Positions 24,341 to 33,404 of a stretch of DNA of 51,120 nt are shown here, piece by piece (positions within the stretch are counted from its first letter, which is position 1; each line of letters starts with the position of its first letter). The translations under genes and the position numbers were made by a program. The DNA lies in contig SVSJ01000018.1 in assembly GCA_015064355.1 (NCBI GenBank), positions 1 through 51,120 of the forward strand, in the 5' to 3' direction. Source of the stretch: Oscillospiraceae bacterium (GTDB lineage Bacteria > Bacillota > Clostridia > Oscillospirales > CAG-272). The notes under the pieces were generated by a model that was not told the origin of the DNA, made no database searches, and worked only from the letters and a program-made list of their open reading frames with translations.

Positions 24341-25129
24341 ATGAAGCTTCTTCTGAAAATAATGTACGACGGGAGAGGATATTCGGGCTATCAGGCTCAG
24401 CCAACGCTGCCGTCTGTGCAGACTGCCCTGACAAAAGCCGTGTCCGACTGCTTTGGTTTCAGATGCGCCGTAACAGGATGCAGCAGAACCGACGCGGGGG
24501 TCCACGCTCTTGGCTTCTGCGCTACCGTAGAACCATACAGTGAACATGAATCGGACTGGCTGAAGATACCTGTGGGAAAGGTTCACAGAGCCTTGTCACG
24601 CTTCCTGCCCGATGATATTTCCGTGTGCGGAGAAGCGGCGGTAGACAATGATTTCCACCCCAGATACAGCGTAAAATCAAAAAAATATATCTACAGAATG
24701 TTCGATTCACCATACGAAGATCCATTTTTGCGTGGACGCGCCTGGCATCTCAAGAGGTCTGTTGCCGATTTGGGAATCCGAAGAATGAACGAGGCGGCAA
24801 AGTACCTTGTGGGTCAGCACGATTTCACCTCATTTATGGCAACGGGATCAAAGATTACAGACGCTGTTCGCAGGATTTACTCCCTTGATGTTACAAGGCG
24901 TGGTGAGATGGTAGAGCTTTCTGTGTCCGCTGACGGTTTCCTTTACAACATGGTGCGGATAATCACAGGAACACTGGTGGATTGTGCGGGCGGAACATTT
25001 GAACCGTGTGATATTGAGACGATCCTTTCTGCTCGCGACAGAACAAAGGCAGGAAAGACAGCACCTCCCGACGGACTTTACCTTGCGGAGGTAGAGTACG
25101 ACCGCCCTGTTGAGTGGACTATCCTATAA
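24341..25129 (+). CDS. truA: tRNA pseudouridine(38-40) synthase TruA
   Basis: Forms pseudouridine at positions 38-40 of the tRNA anticodon arm. In 262 residues the catalytic Asp51 sits in GCSRTDAGVHALG; further motifs are YDGRGYSGYQAQ at 9-20, a KKYIYRM motif, HDFTSFMATGSK and FLYNMVRIITGTLVD. The frame opens at 24323 inside ecfT, but the ATG at 24341, with GGAG 6 nt before it and one base after the ecfT stop, is the better start. It is the conserved last gene of the ecf cluster. Confidence 0.95.
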   Translation: MKLLLKIMYDGRGYSGYQAQPTLPSVQTALTKAVSDCFGFRCAVTGCSRTDAGVHALGFCATVEPYSEHESDWLKIPVGKVHRALSRFLPDDISVCGEAAVDNDFHPRYSVKSKKYIYRMFDSPYEDPFLRGRAWHLKRSVADLGIRRMNEAAKYLVGQHDFTSFMATGSKITDAVRRIYSLDVTRRGEMVELSVSADGFLYNMVRIITGTLVDCAGGTFEPCDIETILSARDRTKAGKTAPPDGLYLAEVEYDRPVEWTIL

Positions 25130-25164
25130 AAAGAGAAAACTAATTTATAAAGCCGGAGGAAAAA

Positions 25165-26379
25165 ATGCCGGAAAAAATTAAGAATACACAAGTGTCGGTT
25201 GCAGGGCATATTGAGCCTCAGATCAACAGATATTATTTGAAAGCGGCCAGAAGATATCTCGCTGTCGGGATCGTTTTTATGGTTGTTCTTCTGCTGTATA
25301 TAGCGGGGGTTACTGTATTTCTCGGAGATTACGTTACTTACGATAATCTTAAATATCTTGCCCGCGACTTTGATGCTATGACCATAACTGGAAATGCTGA
25401 TTTCAAGAAGATCGTCTATAACGGATCTGAGGATATGGCTTTTGCTTATTTCAGAAACGGTTTGGCGGTGTGCGACAGCGATTCCTACACATATTTTGAT
25501 ACATCAGGCGGTGTTCTTGTCAGCGACCAGATCAATTACGGAGACCCAGTCCTCGCCCCCTCTGAAAAGTACCTTATGCTTTACGATGTTGGAGGCAGGA
25601 AATATTCCGTTTATAACCAACTTACGGGAATAATCAGTCGTGAAACTGACGGGGACATCATAGCCGGAGGTGTAGCAGATGACGGTTCCTTTATTGTGGC
25701 TGCCAGATCAAGAGAAACCAGATACGTGGTGGAAATGTATAATTCATCTTTCAACAAGGTGATGAGCATATACAAGGAAAACTACGTTTTTGATTCAGCT
25801 ATTTCACCTGACGGAAAGCTTGCTGTGATCTGCTCTGCTGTACCTGCAGAAACAGATTTCAACTGCGAGGTTGAGATTTGCCGCAGAGGTGAAGCTGATC
25901 CTGTTTCCCTGAAAACATACGAAAATACCATGCCCCTTGACGTATATACATTGGATGACGGCTTCGTGCTTCTTTGCGATAATGGGCTTTACTATATCGG
26001 ATATGACGGCGCAATTGTTGACGGCATTAACTTCTCGGGAATGAGACTTAAGTATGCCGATATAAACGACACCACCGCTGTTGTCGTGTGCAGTACCAAC
26101 GCCCTCGGAAACGAAAACCGGGTAGTTGTGTTTGATTCTTCCACCGGAACCATAATTTACGACGAGATACAGAACTATCGTATTATGGGCGCATATGCGT
26201 CAACAAACACGAAAAACGCGATTGCATATTTCACCACCCCTCAATCTGTAATCAGGATTAACCCAGAGGGAGGAACCGATGTTCATACCCCTGACAACAA
26301 GGTTATGTCGGTTATCCCTATGAATAAAGGGGCGCTGGTGTGTGGAGAAAGCTCCGCTTACCCGATATTTGAGGACTAA
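25165..26379 (+). CDS. DUF5711-type membrane-anchored beta-propeller-like protein
   Basis: A 404-residue protein with a short basic cytoplasmic N terminus, one transmembrane helix at about residues 31-53 and a long extracytoplasmic region of repeating beta-strand pattern. Repeats of about 40-45 residues, each with a Gly-Asp/Asp-Gly turn (for example ISPDGKLAVICS), suggest a WD40- or YVTN-like propeller. I associate it with DUF5711, seen mainly in Clostridia; function unknown. A GGAGG precedes the ATG. It begins a tight co-directional run (gaps of 33, 40 and 33 nt) with cvpA, a Clp ATPase and a P-type ATPase homologue. Confidence 0.7.
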   Translation: MPEKIKNTQVSVAGHIEPQINRYYLKAARRYLAVGIVFMVVLLLYIAGVTVFLGDYVTYDNLKYLARDFDAMTITGNADFKKIVYNGSEDMAFAYFRNGLAVCDSDSYTYFDTSGGVLVSDQINYGDPVLAPSEKYLMLYDVGGRKYSVYNQLTGIISRETDGDIIAGGVADDGSFIVAARSRETRYVVEMYNSSFNKVMSIYKENYVFDSAISPDGKLAVICSAVPAETDFNCEVEICRRGEADPVSLKTYENTMPLDVYTLDDGFVLLCDNGLYYIGYDGAIVDGINFSGMRLKYADINDTTAVVVCSTNALGNENRVVVFDSSTGTIIYDEIQNYRIMGAYASTNTKNAIAYFTTPQSVIRINPEGGTDVHTPDNKVMSVIPMNKGALVCGESSAYPIFED

Positions 26380-26412
26380 ACGCAAAATATATCAATTCGG
26401 AGGAAATTTACC

Positions 26413-27141
26413 GTGAGTCTTTTGCTTGATGCTATTATTTTGTTTTCTGTAATATGTATAGTATGGTCGGCAGCTCGCCGCGGATTTGTTCGCGCGTTTA
26501 TGAATCTGCTTTCTACTGTGGCTTCCTTTATCGTTGCCTACGTTTACACCCCGACACTTGCTGCGATCATTGACGAAAAGCTTATTCTTTCTCCCATTAC
26601 AGGAGATATTCACGCTACCCTCAGATCAATGTCTCTTAATCCCAATACAATGCTTTTCGACCTTGACAAGCTGGCGGATGACGTTCCTGCGCCTCTTGTT
26701 AATATGCTTGACAGATATAACGTGGATCTTAACGAGTTCATTGACAAGATCAGAGGGCTCGTTGACTGTCCCGAAGAAACTGTATACGGCTTTGCGGAAG
26801 AAATTGCAACTCCCGTTTCCAGCGTTATCTCTGCAGCCCTTGCGTTTATAATCATCCTACTTGGTGCAAGTATCGTGCTGAAGCTTATTACAGAGCTTCT
26901 TGACTATATCTTTATGCTCCCCGCGCTGAAATCCGCAAATACCGTTCTCGGTGTTATTTTCGGCGTTATAGAAGGAGCCGCAGTTGCTTGCGTTCTTGCA
27001 ATGGCACTTTCAAATCTGGTTCAGATAATGGGCGCTATCGACCCCAATCTGTTTGGAGCAGACGTTCTTGACAATACTTTGATATGCAAGCACCTTGATA
27101 ACTTTGGAATATTCTCAAAGATCCGCGAAGTTTTAGGTTAA
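26413..27141 (+). CDS. CvpA-family membrane protein
   Basis: A 242-residue protein with a CvpA N-terminal half: a first helix (residues about 2-20), then SAARRGFVRAFMNLLSTVASFIV and, after a soluble insert (about 55-135), further helices at about 136-160 and 180-205. The family is named for colicin V production in E. coli, but in Firmicutes it is linked only loosely to envelope stress and wall homeostasis. The start is GTG at 26413, with GGAGG 9 nt upstream. The extra soluble insert between the helices is longer than in E. coli CvpA (162 aa). Confidence 0.8.
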   Translation: MSLLLDAIILFSVICIVWSAARRGFVRAFMNLLSTVASFIVAYVYTPTLAAIIDEKLILSPITGDIHATLRSMSLNPNTMLFDLDKLADDVPAPLVNMLDRYNVDLNEFIDKIRGLVDCPEETVYGFAEEIATPVSSVISAALAFIIILLGASIVLKLITELLDYIFMLPALKSANTVLGVIFGVIEGAAVACVLAMALSNLVQIMGAIDPNLFGADVLDNTLICKHLDNFGIFSKIREVLG

Positions 27142-27181
27142 AATCAGAAGAAATCTCTTTATTTGAAGGTAATTATAAATT

Positions 27182-29467
27182 ATGATGATGTGTTCAAGAT
27201 GCCACAAAAGGGTGGCAGTAGTATTTATCCGCAATATGAAGGATGGGGAAGAGAAGAGCGAAGGCCTTTGTGTTAAATGTGCCAAGGAGCTCGGTATCAA
27301 GCCCATCGACGACATAATTGCACAAACGGGACTGGACGACGAAACCATCGAGCGTCTCAACAACGAAATGCAGTCCCTGATCGAGAGCGGCGACTTTAAT
27401 ATGGGCGATGAAAACGGAACAGCCCCCCTTATTAATTTCTCAAAGCTTATGGGAGAAGCCGCTCCCACAAATGCCCCTAAAGATAAAAAGGCGAAAAAAG
27501 GTAAAAACGAAGGAAAGAAAGAGGAGCCGGAATATAAGTTCCTCTCTAACTATACAACCAATCTGACAGAGCGGGCAAGAGAGGGAAAGCTCGACCGTAT
27601 CGTCGGCCGCGACCGTGAGCTTGAAAGAGTTATTCAGATCCTTTGCAGACGTCAGAAGAACAATCCCTGCCTTATCGGTGAGCCGGGTGTTGGTAAAACT
27701 GCCATTGCAGAGGCTCTCGCTCAGAAAATTGCCGCAAACGACGTGCCCTACAGACTGAAGGATCACGATGTGTGCCTTCTTGACCTGACCGCTCTCGTAG
27801 CCGGCACCCAGTTCAGAGGTCAGTTTGAATCCCGTGTTCTCGGACTTCTCAATGACGTTAAAAACAAGGGCAACGTAATGCTGGTTATCGACGAGGTTCA
27901 CAATATCGTTGGTGTTGGCGACGCAGAGGGAAGCATGAACGCGGCAAATATCTTGAAGCCCGCACTTTCCCGTGGTGAGATCCAGATAATCGGCGCAACC
28001 ACCCTAACCGAATACCGTAAATATATCGAAAAAGATACTGCGCTTGAGAGAAGATTCCAGCCTGTTATGGTAAACGAGCCTTCTGTCAGCGATACTGTTG
28101 ATATTCTCAAAGGAATCAAGGGATACTACGAGGACTACCACGGTGTTAAGATCTGCGAGAGCATTCTTGAGTCGGCTGCGACCCTGTCCGAGAGATATAT
28201 CACCGACCGCTACCTCCCCGACAAGGCAATCGACTTGCTTGATGAGGCGGCATCTCATATTTCCGTGCATACACCTGAGATCAACGAGCGTCACGAGCTT
28301 GCAGATCGCAGAGTTCGTGTAGACAAAGAGAGAATTGAGCTTGAAGCTGCAATCAACGGTGACACCTCCAAGGATGATCAGGCGGTAATTGAAGAAAGAT
28401 ACCGTAAGCTGGCTGACCTCAAGGCAGAGGAAATGCGTATTGAGAGCAGACTTACCGAGCTTGACGCCATCTGCGGCAACGTAATGATGCGTGAATCTGA
28501 CCTTGCGGATGTAATTGAGATATGGACGGGTATTCCAGCTTCCACCATCGCTGCAAGTGAATACGAAAAGCTTGAAAATCTTGACAAGAGACTCGCAGAG
28601 CGTGTGATAGGTCAGGACGAGGCTGTTAATGCTGTAGCCCGTGCGGTGAGACGCTCAAGAACAGGAGTGTCATACAAGCGCAAGCCGGTGTCCTTTATCT
28701 TTGCAGGTCCTACAGGTGTTGGTAAGACCGAGCTTGTAAAGGTTCTTGCAAATGATCTGTTCTCCAGTCCCGAAACCCTTATTCGCCTTGATATGAGCGA
28801 GTTTATGGATAAATTCTCCGTGTCGAGAATCGTTGGTTCTCCTCCCGGATACGTTGGATATGACGATGCAGGTCAGCTTACGGAAAAGATCAGAAGAAGA
28901 CCTTACTCCGTAGTGCTGTTCGACGAGATCGAAAAGGCTCACCCCGATGTAATGAACATTCTTCTGCAGATCCTTGACGACGGTATTATTTCCGACGCTC
29001 ACGGCAAGCAGGTGGATTTCTGCAATACGATCATCGTTATGACAACAAACGCAGGAAGCACTTATGCTCAGAACAAGCCCGGCTTTGCAACAAGTGCCAA
29101 GGCTATGACCGAGGACAAAACAAAGCGCGCCCTTGAAGATTTCCTGCGCCCGGAATTTATCAATAGAGTAGACGAGATAATCACATTCAATTCTCTTACT
29201 GAGGAAAACTTCGTTGGAATCGCAAAGCTTATGCTTGGAGATTTGGCGGGAGCACTCTCTAAGAAGGGAATCCGCGCAACATTTACCGACGCGGCATGCA
29301 AATACGTTGCCGAAAAGTCCTATTCCGTGAAATTCGGCGCACGAAATATGAGAAGATTTATCCAGATCGAGATCGAGGATAAGATTGCTGAAAAGCTTGT
29401 CGCGTCTCGCGGAGTTCTCGACTCCATTACTGTTGACGCAACAGAGGACGGTATCACAGTAGAATAA
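27182..29467 (+). CDS. ATP-dependent Clp protease ATP-binding subunit, ClpE-like (zinc-finger N terminus)
   Basis: Two-ring AAA+ unfoldase. The 761 residues comprise: an N-terminal zinc finger (Cys4, Cys7, Cys30, Cys33); a linker about 75-128 rich in Lys/Glu; AAA domain 1 with GEPGVGKT at 166-173 and VMLVIDEVHN; a middle coiled-coil region near 370-440; and AAA domain 2 with GPTGVGKT at 509-516 and VVLFDEIEKAHPDV. It has no double Clp-N repeat and therefore resembles ClpE more than ClpC. A PGF tripeptide near 633-635 lies where ClpP-docking IGF/VGF loops occur. The site GAAGGT lies 11 nt before the ATG. Confidence 0.92.
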   Translation: MMMCSRCHKRVAVVFIRNMKDGEEKSEGLCVKCAKELGIKPIDDIIAQTGLDDETIERLNNEMQSLIESGDFNMGDENGTAPLINFSKLMGEAAPTNAPKDKKAKKGKNEGKKEEPEYKFLSNYTTNLTERAREGKLDRIVGRDRELERVIQILCRRQKNNPCLIGEPGVGKTAIAEALAQKIAANDVPYRLKDHDVCLLDLTALVAGTQFRGQFESRVLGLLNDVKNKGNVMLVIDEVHNIVGVGDAEGSMNAANILKPALSRGEIQIIGATTLTEYRKYIEKDTALERRFQPVMVNEPSVSDTVDILKGIKGYYEDYHGVKICESILESAATLSERYITDRYLPDKAIDLLDEAASHISVHTPEINERHELADRRVRVDKERIELEAAINGDTSKDDQAVIEERYRKLADLKAEEMRIESRLTELDAICGNVMMRESDLADVIEIWTGIPASTIAASEYEKLENLDKRLAERVIGQDEAVNAVARAVRRSRTGVSYKRKPVSFIFAGPTGVGKTELVKVLANDLFSSPETLIRLDMSEFMDKFSVSRIVGSPPGYVGYDDAGQLTEKIRRRPYSVVLFDEIEKAHPDVMNILLQILDDGIISDAHGKQVDFCNTIIVMTTNAGSTYAQNKPGFATSAKAMTEDKTKRALEDFLRPEFINRVDEIITFNSLTEENFVGIAKLMLGDLAGALSKKGIRATFTDAACKYVAEKSYSVKFGARNMRRFIQIEIEDKIAEKLVASRGVLDSITVDATEDGITVE

Positions 29468-29500
29468 TACCGAAAAATAAATATATTAGAAGTGACATAA

Positions 29501-32332
29501 ATGAAGCATAATAATTCGTGGCATCTTTTGGAGAATGATCAGGTTCTTCATGAATTGTCCACCGATATGTATAAAGGGCTGACTACGGAGGAGGCAAAGC
29601 GCAGAAAGCATAACAGCGGTGAGAATTCCGTATGGCACATAAAGCATACCTCTGCCAAAGAGGTTGCCGTGGCCACGCTTTTTGACCTTGCGACGCTTCT
29701 TCTTATAATCAGCGCCATAACCGCCGCAATTGTTGACAAGAGCTATGAGGCGGGGGTCATAGTTGTGATCCTGATAATCGGTGCGGCACTTCGAACAGCA
29801 GCCTATGTCAGAGCAAATCGAATACTTGAAGGAATAGCCAAAGAGAAGATTCCTGTTTCGTCAGTGATCCGTGACGGCAGAATTAAGGTTTTGTCGGCGG
29901 ACGAGATCGTGGTTGGGGATGTGATCTTCCTTGAAGAAGGGGATACTGTGCCTTGCGACGGCAGAGTTGTATCAGGAGAAGATTCCGTAGTATCTGAAGA
30001 AGGGATCACGGAGAACAGCTCTCCCGTGCACAAGTTCAATACAGTCATCAGAACAGAGGCGGGAAGCGGCGACGTGCCCTGCGAGTTCAGATCAAATATG
30101 CTGTATGCAGGGTCTGTTGTCCTGTCTGGGGCGGTGCGTATTGTTGCTACCGCTTGTGGGGAAGACTCCCTCATTTCCATGAAGCAGGGCGGCATAGTTA
30201 TTGACCCGGAATCCACTATTCCCGTTGTTGAAAAACTGAAAAATCGTAGCCGTAACACCAGCCTTGTAATGCTCGCCTGTGTTATGGTCCTGACCGCTTT
30301 GTCGATCTTCTTCGGAGAGGGATTCACTCTGCCTGACGTGTTCCTCGGTACTATGGCTATGGCAGCAGCTGCTATGAGCGAATTTCTCACTGCTATCGGG
30401 TATATTATCGTTGCGGTGGCAATCCGTGACACTGCGGTGGGAGGAGACCACAAGATCAAAGGACATGGCTCCCCGGTTTCCAAGAACATTTCCCACGCAG
30501 TTATCCGCGAGGCTGTAAAGATTGAGGATATTGCTGCTCCCGACACCGTGATCTTTTGCGGGTCTACATTCTTCCGCTCGGGCAGAACGGAGCTCCTTGC
30601 TTACCGCACAAAATATGGCTACAACGATTACAGAGATCCCTCTGCCGGCACAAAATCAAAGCCCGAGGAGCTTTTGACCCTTGCACTTTCTGCTACGGCA
30701 GGGGTGAATACAGGTATGACTGTAGGCGGGGAATCAAACAAGCGTATGTCAGCTATGGCGGGAATCGTGTACCGCGCGGCTGATGCTTATTCGAGAAAGG
30801 TTCAAAAGCCACTTGAGTATTCATACTCGCCTATAGATCATAGCGACAGCAACCGTGAAAATTCCGATGGACTTGACACCTCAACTATCCTTATGGGCAA
30901 GGAAGTATGGGCTGTTTCTTGTGGTGCCATCAACTCGGTGCTGAAGTGCTGCTCAGCTATCGAAACAGAGGAGGGAACAGAACCTCTCACCGATGATACC
31001 ATACATAAGATCTACAAGGAAGTGGCAAAGCTTGAATTTGTGGGTGCGCGTGTTGTGGCGGTGGCTAAGAGAAAAACTGCCTATACGTCCCTTGACAAGC
31101 CCGCCCTTGTTACCCAGTATATGACCTTCGTGGGCTTCTTTGCTGTTGCCCAGGAACAGGAAAAAGAAGCTGATACAAACGCTACAGAAGCTATTGACTA
31201 TCTCCTCAAAAACGGAGTGCGCCCTGTGCTGCTTACCGAAACACCTGAGTCAGACTTGTACTATTGCCACAGACTTGGCCTCTTCAATAAGAGAACCATT
31301 ATGGTGGAGTACAGAGATCTCTCAAAGCTGGACTTGACAAATCTCGACACAAACGGGCTGATCGTGTCCTTTGCTGATTTGAAAAACGCGTACCTTTCAG
31401 TGGCGTACTCCCGCGCAGTACGGTATATCTCAAAAGAACTGAAAAAATATGCCGATTCCGAAAACGGTGATAAGCCGGCCACGGTTTCTGTGGTGGGCAG
31501 AGAAGTGTGGGACAGCGGTGCCATTATGAGAGCTGATACCGGCTATGCGGTGGTTCGCTCAAAATACAGAAACGTGCCGGAATCCCTACTTAAAAACGCG
31601 CAGGTTGTAGTTGACACATCCGAAAAGCAAAGTGAAAGCGGTTACGGCGGAGTCATCGGTATGACACGTGGAATCAAGGCTGCCCGCCGCATTATCCACA
31701 ATACCGGTGCGGCGAAGAACTACCTTACTATGTCCCAGTGTGCGAGACTGATCGTTCTTCTTTCTGCGGTACTGTTCGACACACCGCTTGTCAGCGCAGT
31801 ATTCATTCTTTTGTGGGGACTCATTTTTGACTTTGTAGCAGTCCTTGTTATGTCCTTCGAGCAGGGAAACGGAAAGCTTATTGACCAGACGCGCAAGACC
31901 GCGTGGTTTGCGGTGCTGACCGGAGTTTTGTGGGGAGCAGTTACATCGGCTTCCATACCACTGCTTACGTGGATCGCTGACCTTATAGGCAAGGCAGACG
32001 AGCTGACACCTGAAGTCAAGCTTGGTGTGTTGTGCGGCTCCATCATTATTTCCGGCGTTGTGATCTCTGCGGAAATTCTCAAATCCGGAAGCATATTCAA
32101 GCTGAAGCAGCTCAATGTTGCCCAGTTCCTTTTTGCCGCCTCATCTGTTGGCTTTGCGGCACTTGTAATGTTTACGGGAATTGGCGCGTCTCTTGCCGGA
32201 GGTAGCACTTGCGGTGTGTTTGGCTTGTTTGCGTTGGTACCGGCTCTGGTGATCCTCGGTGTATGCGAGACTGTCAAGCTGATTTCCAAAAACAACAAAA
32301 AACAACCGGATTTTTCCAAAAAAACTAAATAA
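29501..32332 (+). CDS. Catalytically dead P-type ATPase homologue (P2-type fold)
   Basis: The 943 residues keep the full P2-type layout: N-terminal actuator region, M1-M2 (about 57-100), the A-domain hallmark VVGDVIFLEEGDTVPCDGRVV at 137-157 (split here only by family spacing), M3-M4 (about 254-305), large P/N domains, and about six C-terminal helices (746-925). Yet every catalytic motif is replaced. TGES reads TENS at 170-173. The M4 PEGL reads SEFL at 293-296. The DKTGT phosphorylation loop reads CGSTFFRSG at 353-361. KGAPE reads CGAIN near 474. TGD reads TET near 579. GDGVND reads GREVWD at 666-671. There is no frameshift or stop. It should not pump; a regulatory, scaffold or sensor role is inferred. 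It starts 34 nt after the Clp gene with a weak ribosome binding site. Confidence 0.85.
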   Translation: MKHNNSWHLLENDQVLHELSTDMYKGLTTEEAKRRKHNSGENSVWHIKHTSAKEVAVATLFDLATLLLIISAITAAIVDKSYEAGVIVVILIIGAALRTAAYVRANRILEGIAKEKIPVSSVIRDGRIKVLSADEIVVGDVIFLEEGDTVPCDGRVVSGEDSVVSEEGITENSSPVHKFNTVIRTEAGSGDVPCEFRSNMLYAGSVVLSGAVRIVATACGEDSLISMKQGGIVIDPESTIPVVEKLKNRSRNTSLVMLACVMVLTALSIFFGEGFTLPDVFLGTMAMAAAAMSEFLTAIGYIIVAVAIRDTAVGGDHKIKGHGSPVSKNISHAVIREAVKIEDIAAPDTVIFCGSTFFRSGRTELLAYRTKYGYNDYRDPSAGTKSKPEELLTLALSATAGVNTGMTVGGESNKRMSAMAGIVYRAADAYSRKVQKPLEYSYSPIDHSDSNRENSDGLDTSTILMGKEVWAVSCGAINSVLKCCSAIETEEGTEPLTDDTIHKIYKEVAKLEFVGARVVAVAKRKTAYTSLDKPALVTQYMTFVGFFAVAQEQEKEADTNATEAIDYLLKNGVRPVLLTETPESDLYYCHRLGLFNKRTIMVEYRDLSKLDLTNLDTNGLIVSFADLKNAYLSVAYSRAVRYISKELKKYADSENGDKPATVSVVGREVWDSGAIMRADTGYAVVRSKYRNVPESLLKNAQVVVDTSEKQSESGYGGVIGMTRGIKAARRIIHNTGAAKNYLTMSQCARLIVLLSAVLFDTPLVSAVFILLWGLIFDFVAVLVMSFEQGNGKLIDQTRKTAWFAVLTGVLWGAVTSASIPLLTWIADLIGKADELTPEVKLGVLCGSIIISGVVISAEILKSGSIFKLKQLNVAQFLFAASSVGFAALVMFTGIGASLAGGSTCGVFGLFALVPALVILGVCETVKLISKNNKKQPDFSKKTK

Positions 32333-32440
32333 TAAAATTCAAAAAAAGAGACCAAAAGGAAACCTCTCTTCGAAATTACATTTTGACCCAAAAAATTCGA
32401 AAAGAATCCGCCTTTTTGTGCCTCTTTTTTTCATTTTCTA

Positions 32441-32469
32441 TTGTAATTTTCGTTTGTTTGTTATATAAT
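32441..32469 (+). promoter_or_regulatory. Sigma-A-type promoter of the Mrp-hydrogenase cluster
   Basis: TTGTAA (32441-32446), 17-nt spacer, TATAAT (32464-32469). It lies in the 211-nt gap after the P-type ATPase homologue and 75 nt before the mrp start. I found no convincing terminator in 32333-32440. Confidence 0.7.
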
Positions 32470-32479
32470 AATTAGGAAT

Positions 32480-32522
32480 ACTTATACTGATATAAGTGTG
32501 TAATCCGGTAACCACTCCGGAT
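32480..32522. promoter_or_regulatory. Two adjacent inverted repeats in the hydrogenase-cluster leader
   Basis: ACTTATA-CTGA-TATAAGT (32480-32497) is a perfect 7-bp inverted repeat that begins near the predicted transcription start. ATCCGG (32503-32508) and CCGGAT (32517-32522) form a second 6-bp pair just after it. Their position suits a repressor operator or a leader RNA structure. They do not match the Rex or Fnr consensus that I know. Confidence 0.5.
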
Positions 32523-32543
32523 GTAGGAAAGGAATGATTAACA

Positions 32544-33377
32544 ATGGCAGAAAACACTGGATGCACCCACGATTGTTCTACCTGCAGTGCCAACTGTTCT
32601 TCAAGAGCACCTCAGTATGATGCTCCTCACAAGGACTCTCACATCAAGCATGTGATCGGCGTTGTATCAGGCAAAGGCGGTGTTGGTAAATCAATTATTA
32701 CGTCGATGCTCTCTGTAGCAATGCAGAGACGTGATTATAAATGCGCTATTCTCGACGCAGATATCACAGGACCTTCGATCCCCAAGGCATTTGGCACCAA
32801 GGGAGACATTCTCTCCACAGGTGACGGCCTGATTCCTCTCGCAACAAAGACAGGTATCAAGATGATCTCCGTTAACCTTCTTCTCGAAGAAGAAACACGT
32901 CCTGTTGTTTGGAGAGGTCCTGTTATCGCAGGAACAGTAAAGCAGTTCTGGACAGACGTTGTCTGGGGCGACGTAGACTATATGTTTATTGACTGTCCCC
33001 CCGGAACAGGAGATGTTCCCCTTACAGTATTCCAGTCTATTAAACTGGACGGCGTAATCATCGTGACCACTCCCCAGGATCTGGTTTCCATGATCGTGGG
33101 TAAGGCTGTTAATATGGCAGCTATGATGAATATCCCCGTAATCGGTCTCGTTGAGAATATGTCTTATGTAAAGTGCCCTGATTGCGGACGTGAGCTCCAC
33201 GTATTCGGCAAGTCAAAGGCTGAGGAGGTTTGCGCGCAGTACGGTATTCCCTTTATCGGCAGAATGCCTATTGACGAAAAGCTCGCATCCCTTATCGACC
33301 ACGGCGTTATCGAGCTTATGGATAACGATTACCTTGGAAGTACAGCCGACGCCGTTATCAACTTTTGTGAAAAATAA
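32544..33377 (+). CDS. Mrp/NBP35-family P-loop Fe-S cluster carrier
   Basis: Cytoplasmic ATPase that binds and hands over [4Fe-4S] clusters. In 277 residues: an N-terminal Cys-rich segment (Cys7, Cys11, Cys14, Cys18) as in NBP35-type members; Walker A SGKGGVGKS at 42-50; ILDADITGPSIPKAFG; Walker B-like FIDCPPGTGDVPL; and the inter-subunit cluster ligands Cys211 and Cys214 (CPDC). It is the first gene of the hydrogenase cluster, 28 nt before the NuoE-like gene. A role in supplying clusters to the Fe-S rich hydrogenase subunits is an inference from context. Confidence 0.92.
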   Translation: MAENTGCTHDCSTCSANCSSRAPQYDAPHKDSHIKHVIGVVSGKGGVGKSIITSMLSVAMQRRDYKCAILDADITGPSIPKAFGTKGDILSTGDGLIPLATKTGIKMISVNLLLEEETRPVVWRGPVIAGTVKQFWTDVVWGDVDYMFIDCPPGTGDVPLTVFQSIKLDGVIIVTTPQDLVSMIVGKAVNMAAMMNIPVIGLVENMSYVKCPDCGRELHVFGKSKAEEVCAQYGIPFIGRMPIDEKLASLIDHGVIELMDNDYLGSTADAVINFCEK

Positions 33378-33404
33378 TAAAAATATATCCAGGAGGAAAG
33401 CTCT

